A stretch of DNA of 64,000 nucleotides from assembly GCA_023426545.1 (NCBI GenBank), contig JAFAAN010000012.1:1-64000 (forward strand), in the 5' to 3' direction. Shown piece by piece: positions 61,768 through 64,000 of this stretch. Numbering within the stretch: position 1 is the first letter of the stretch; the number at the start of each line of letters is the position of its first letter. This DNA comes from Pseudomonadota bacterium (GTDB lineage: Bacteria; Myxococcota; Myxococcia; Myxococcales; Myxococcaceae). The notes under the pieces are model-generated. The model ran no database searches. It worked only from the letters and a program-made list of their open reading frames with translations, and had not been told where the DNA came from. The position numbers and the translations under genes are program-made.

Positions 61768-63156
61768 ATGCAAGGCACCGTAGCTGCGGGCGATGCTCGC
61801 AAGGGGCACCCGCGAGGGCTCTATCTCCTCTTCTTCACCGAGATGTGGGAGCGCATGTCGTACTACGGCATGCGTGGCCTGCTCGTGCTCTTCCTCACGA
61901 GCAAGGTCAACGGGGGCTTCGGCTGGTCCGCCGCGGATGCGCTCAGCCTCTACGGCACCTATACGGGTCTGGTGTACCTGACGCCCATCCTCGGCGGCTT
62001 CATCGCGGACCGCTACATGGGGCAGCGCCGGGCGGTGGTGCTCGGTGGCGCGCTGATGATGATAGGCCACCTGGTGTTGGCACTCCCCAGCGTGGCGATG
62101 TTCTACGCGGGCCTGGCCTTCCTCATCATCGGCAACGGCTTCTTCAAGCCGAACATCTCCACCATGGTGGGTGGGCTGTACGCGCCCGGTGACGGCCGCC
62201 GCGACGGCGCCTTCACCATCTTCTACATGGGCATCAACCTGGGCGCGGTGCTCGGCAACTTCATCTGCGGCACGCTGGGTGAGCGCGTGGGCTGGCACTG
62301 GGGCTTCGGCGCGGCCGGCGTGGGCATGTTCCTGGGGCTGGTCGCCTTCCTGTCGCTGCAGAACAAGCTGCTGGGGCAGGTGGGCCTGGTGCCGGTGAAG
62401 ATGGTCACCGCCGCCGAGGCGAAGCCGGGCACCGAGGTGAAGAAGGGCTTCTCCAGCGACGAGGTCGACCGCATCATCGTCATCTTCATCATGGCGCTCT
62501 TCGTCGTCGCCTTCTGGACGGGCTTCGAGCAGGCCGGCGGCCTGATGAACCTCTACACGGACGCGAAGGTGGACCGCACCGTGCTGGGCTGGGAGGTGCC
62601 GACCACCTGGTTCCAGAACTTCAACTCCGTCTTCATCGTCACGCTCGCGCCGCTGTTCGCTGGCCTGTGGAGCTGGCTGGCCGCGCGGGGCAAGGACCCG
62701 AGCATCCCGGTGAAGATGAGCCTGGGCCTGCTGTTCCTCTCCGCCGGCTTCCTCTTCATGCTGGGCGCCTCCAGCGAGAGCGCCGCGTCGGGCAAGGCGG
62801 CGGCGTGGTGGGTGGTGATGGCCTACCTGCTGCACACCATGGGTGAGCTGTGCCTGTCCCCCGTGGGCCTCTCCATGGTGACCAAGGTGGCGCCGGCCCG
62901 CATCGTCTCCGCGATGATGGGCGTGTGGTTCCTGGCGAACGCGGCGGCCAACAAGCTGGCCGGCGTCTTCGGCGGCTACTCGGAGAAGCTGGGCGAGTTC
63001 AACGTGTTCCTCTACATCACCGTGGGGACGGGCATCGCCGGCGTGGTGCTGCTGGTCGTCTCGCCGTACCTCAAGCGGATGATGCACGGCACGGACGAGG
63101 TGAAGCCGGCCGCACCCCCCTCCGAGTCGCAGGGCGGCTCGGTGGCGGCGGTCTGA
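61768..63156 (+). CDS. POT-family proton-dependent oligopeptide transporter
   Basis: 462 residues with about 14 hydrophobic segments. The diagnostic EMWERMSYYGMRGLL is the ExxER(F/M)xYYG motif used for proton and peptide coupling. ADRYMGQRRAV, GNGFFKPNISTMVG, and GFEQAGGLMNLYTD also fit the di/tripeptide transporter family. It imports small peptides with protons. It ends with a Glu/Ser/Pro-rich tail. ATG 61768 precedes the motif at a sensible distance. Confidence 0.93.
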   Translation: MQGTVAAGDARKGHPRGLYLLFFTEMWERMSYYGMRGLLVLFLTSKVNGGFGWSAADALSLYGTYTGLVYLTPILGGFIADRYMGQRRAVVLGGALMMIGHLVLALPSVAMFYAGLAFLIIGNGFFKPNISTMVGGLYAPGDGRRDGAFTIFYMGINLGAVLGNFICGTLGERVGWHWGFGAAGVGMFLGLVAFLSLQNKLLGQVGLVPVKMVTAAEAKPGTEVKKGFSSDEVDRIIVIFIMALFVVAFWTGFEQAGGLMNLYTDAKVDRTVLGWEVPTTWFQNFNSVFIVTLAPLFAGLWSWLAARGKDPSIPVKMSLGLLFLSAGFLFMLGASSESAASGKAAAWWVVMAYLLHTMGELCLSPVGLSMVTKVAPARIVSAMMGVWFLANAAANKLAGVFGGYSEKLGEFNVFLYITVGTGIAGVVLLVVSPYLKRMMHGTDEVKPAAPPSESQGGSVAAV

Positions 63157-63188
63157 GCGGCGGTCTCCCCGAGGCTGCTTGAAGTCCA

Positions 63189-63219
63189 GGCGCCGGCGTC
63201 CCTCAGGGGCGCCGGCGTT
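63189..63219 (+). terminator. Hairpin terminator after the first POT gene
   Basis: A 14-pair stem GGCGCCGGCGTCCC with GGGGCGCCGGCGTT (three G-U pairs), loop TCA, then TCCTGTTTCC. It lies 33 bases after the stop. Confidence 0.6.
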
Positions 63220-63276
63220 CCTGTTTCCAAGGCATGTGCCGGGGGCGCACCGGGCGCCGCGGCTCCCTGAAACGCG

Positions 63277-63311
63277 AACGCCGGCGCGCCCTTCACGGGC
63301 GCACCGGCGTT
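63277..63311. terminator. Hairpin between convergent POT genes
   Basis: AACGCCGG-C-GCGCCC pairs with GGGCGC-A-CCGGCGTT (8+6 pairs around one mismatch) with loop TTCAC. On the minus strand it lies 36 bases after the stop of the second POT gene and is followed by CGCGTTTC, so it probably ends that transcript; it may work from both sides. Confidence 0.55.
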
Positions 63312-63346
63312 GTTGTCCACGGCCCGCGGGAGGCCGGCGGCTGGAC

Positions 63347-64000
63347 TTAAGCGGACTTCGCCGTGCCCGGCGTCACGCCGGCGGCGTCGCGCTCCTCGGT
63401 GGGGACGGGCGCGGTCGTCTGGTAGTAGTCGCGCACGACGTAGCGGCGGGCCACCAGGGCCATGCCCACGGCGGCCAGCAGGGCGAAGCCCGCGTAGAAG
63501 AAGAACTGCCCGGAGCCGGTGAAGACGTTCAGCTTGGAGGAGATGGCCACCGCCACGTTGGCCAGCGTGTTCGTCACCAGCCACACGCTCTGGATGGTGC
63601 CCTTCATCTCCCGGGGCGCCTGCGTGTACGCGAACTCCAGGCCGGTGGTGGACATCAGGATTTCGCCCAGCGTCAGCACGATGTACGGGAGGATCTGCCA
63701 GGCGATGTTCAGCGTGGTGCCGCCTTCCATCGTCACCTGGAAGATGCCGGCGATGATGAACGACAGCGCGCCAATCACCAGGCCCAGCGGCATGCGCCGC
63801 AGCGGCGTCAGCTCCCAGCCCGCCCGCTGGAAGGCCGGGTAGACGACGGCCGTCAGGAAGGGGATGAGCAGCATCACCAGCAGCGGGTTGATGAACTGCA
63901 TCTGGCTGGCCTGGAAGGTGAACGGCCCCACCTGCGGGTCCATGGCCCGGGCCTGCACCACCCACGTGGACGCCTTCTGGTCGAAGAGCATCCAGAAGAA
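63347..64000 (-). CDS. Second POT-family peptide transporter, N-terminus beyond the window
   Basis: C-terminal 217 residues. The visible part begins FFWMLFDQKASTWVVQARAM, which is the family FW(A/M)LFDQ motif, followed by five or six hydrophobic helices and ILMSTTGLEFAYTQAPREMKG, also typical. The C-terminal tail is Thr/Pro/Glu-rich. It belongs to the same transporter family as the convergent gene at 61768, but the two copies differ clearly in sequence. The start lies right of the window. Confidence 0.9.
   Translation of the reverse strand, partial: FFWMLFDQKASTWVVQARAMDPQVGPFTFQASQMQFINPLLVMLLIPFLTAVVYPAFQRAGWELTPLRRMPLGLVIGALSFIIAGIFQVTMEGGTTLNIAWQILPYIVLTLGEILMSTTGLEFAYTQAPREMKGTIQSVWLVTNTLANVAVAISSKLNVFTGSGQFFFYAGFALLAAVGMALVARRYVVRDYYQTTAPVPTEERDAAGVTPGTAKSA

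Overview
The window is a high-GC (roughly 70 %), densely packed chromosomal segment. Its gene content points to a myxobacterium of the Myxococcus type. Evidence for this includes two large Ser/Thr kinases with an HRD(I/V)SPQN catalytic loop, secreted proteins ending in MYXO-CTERM-like anchors (Gly-Cys, hydrophobic helix, Arg cluster), many PKD and Ig-like lipoproteins, a multi-domain hybrid histidine kinase and PilZ proteins. No rRNA, tRNA, CRISPR array, transposase or phage gene was seen. Almost all sequence is coding, with many 4-base ATGA, GTGA or TTGA stop/start overlaps.

Left part (1-11 kb): a WYL regulator cut by the window edge, then a rightward envelope and housekeeping run: uppS, cdsA, rseP (with three PDZ domains), an RlpA-like lipoprotein, tsaB and a Usg-like aspartate-semialdehyde dehydrogenase homologue that has lost its catalytic Cys. 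It is followed by a MYXO-CTERM protein coupled to a beta-barrel protein, a PKD lipoprotein and a fused MoaD-MoaE. Next (11-22 kb) come a short membrane protein that may be a truncated AgmX/PglI relative, a FloR/CmlA-like phenicol exporter, a second site-2 protease with a long Pro/Thr/Gly repeat tail, a Nudix hydrolase, a lipoprotein, acetyl-CoA synthetase, an alpha-oxoamine synthase (serine palmitoyltransferase-like), a histidine phosphatase, and rnhB coupled to a zinc-ribbon protein.

Centre (22-35 kb, all leftward): a lipoprotein, a zinc-ribbon/TPR membrane protein, an M61 peptidase, an RsmB-like rRNA methyltransferase and a purple-acid-phosphatase-like protein. These are followed by a compact five-gene operon: porin, VTC-type polyphosphate polymerase, thymidylate kinase fused to helical repeats, DUF4956 membrane protein and lipoprotein. 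I consider this operon the best candidate for an undescribed system, probably concerned with phosphate or polyphosphate at the envelope.

Right part (35-64 kb): two Ser/Thr kinases with periplasmic tails, a MoeB-rhodanese/rhodanese/A-type Fe-S carrier group, a thioesterase, a deoxynucleoside kinase, a glycerophosphodiesterase, lipoproteins, a SprT-like metalloprotein, a large membrane protein, an exported metallothionein-like peptide, nadA and zinc-ribbon proteins. The second notable module is a three-gene operon (55.5-61.6 kb). It encodes a pseudo-receiver/double PilZ/double acetyltransferase-like protein, a SAM methyltransferase and a dual-kinase hybrid sensor. The window closes with two convergent POT-family transporters, the second incomplete.

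All assignments come from reading motifs by eye and from memory of protein families. No database search was run, so family names without a clear catalytic motif are inference.
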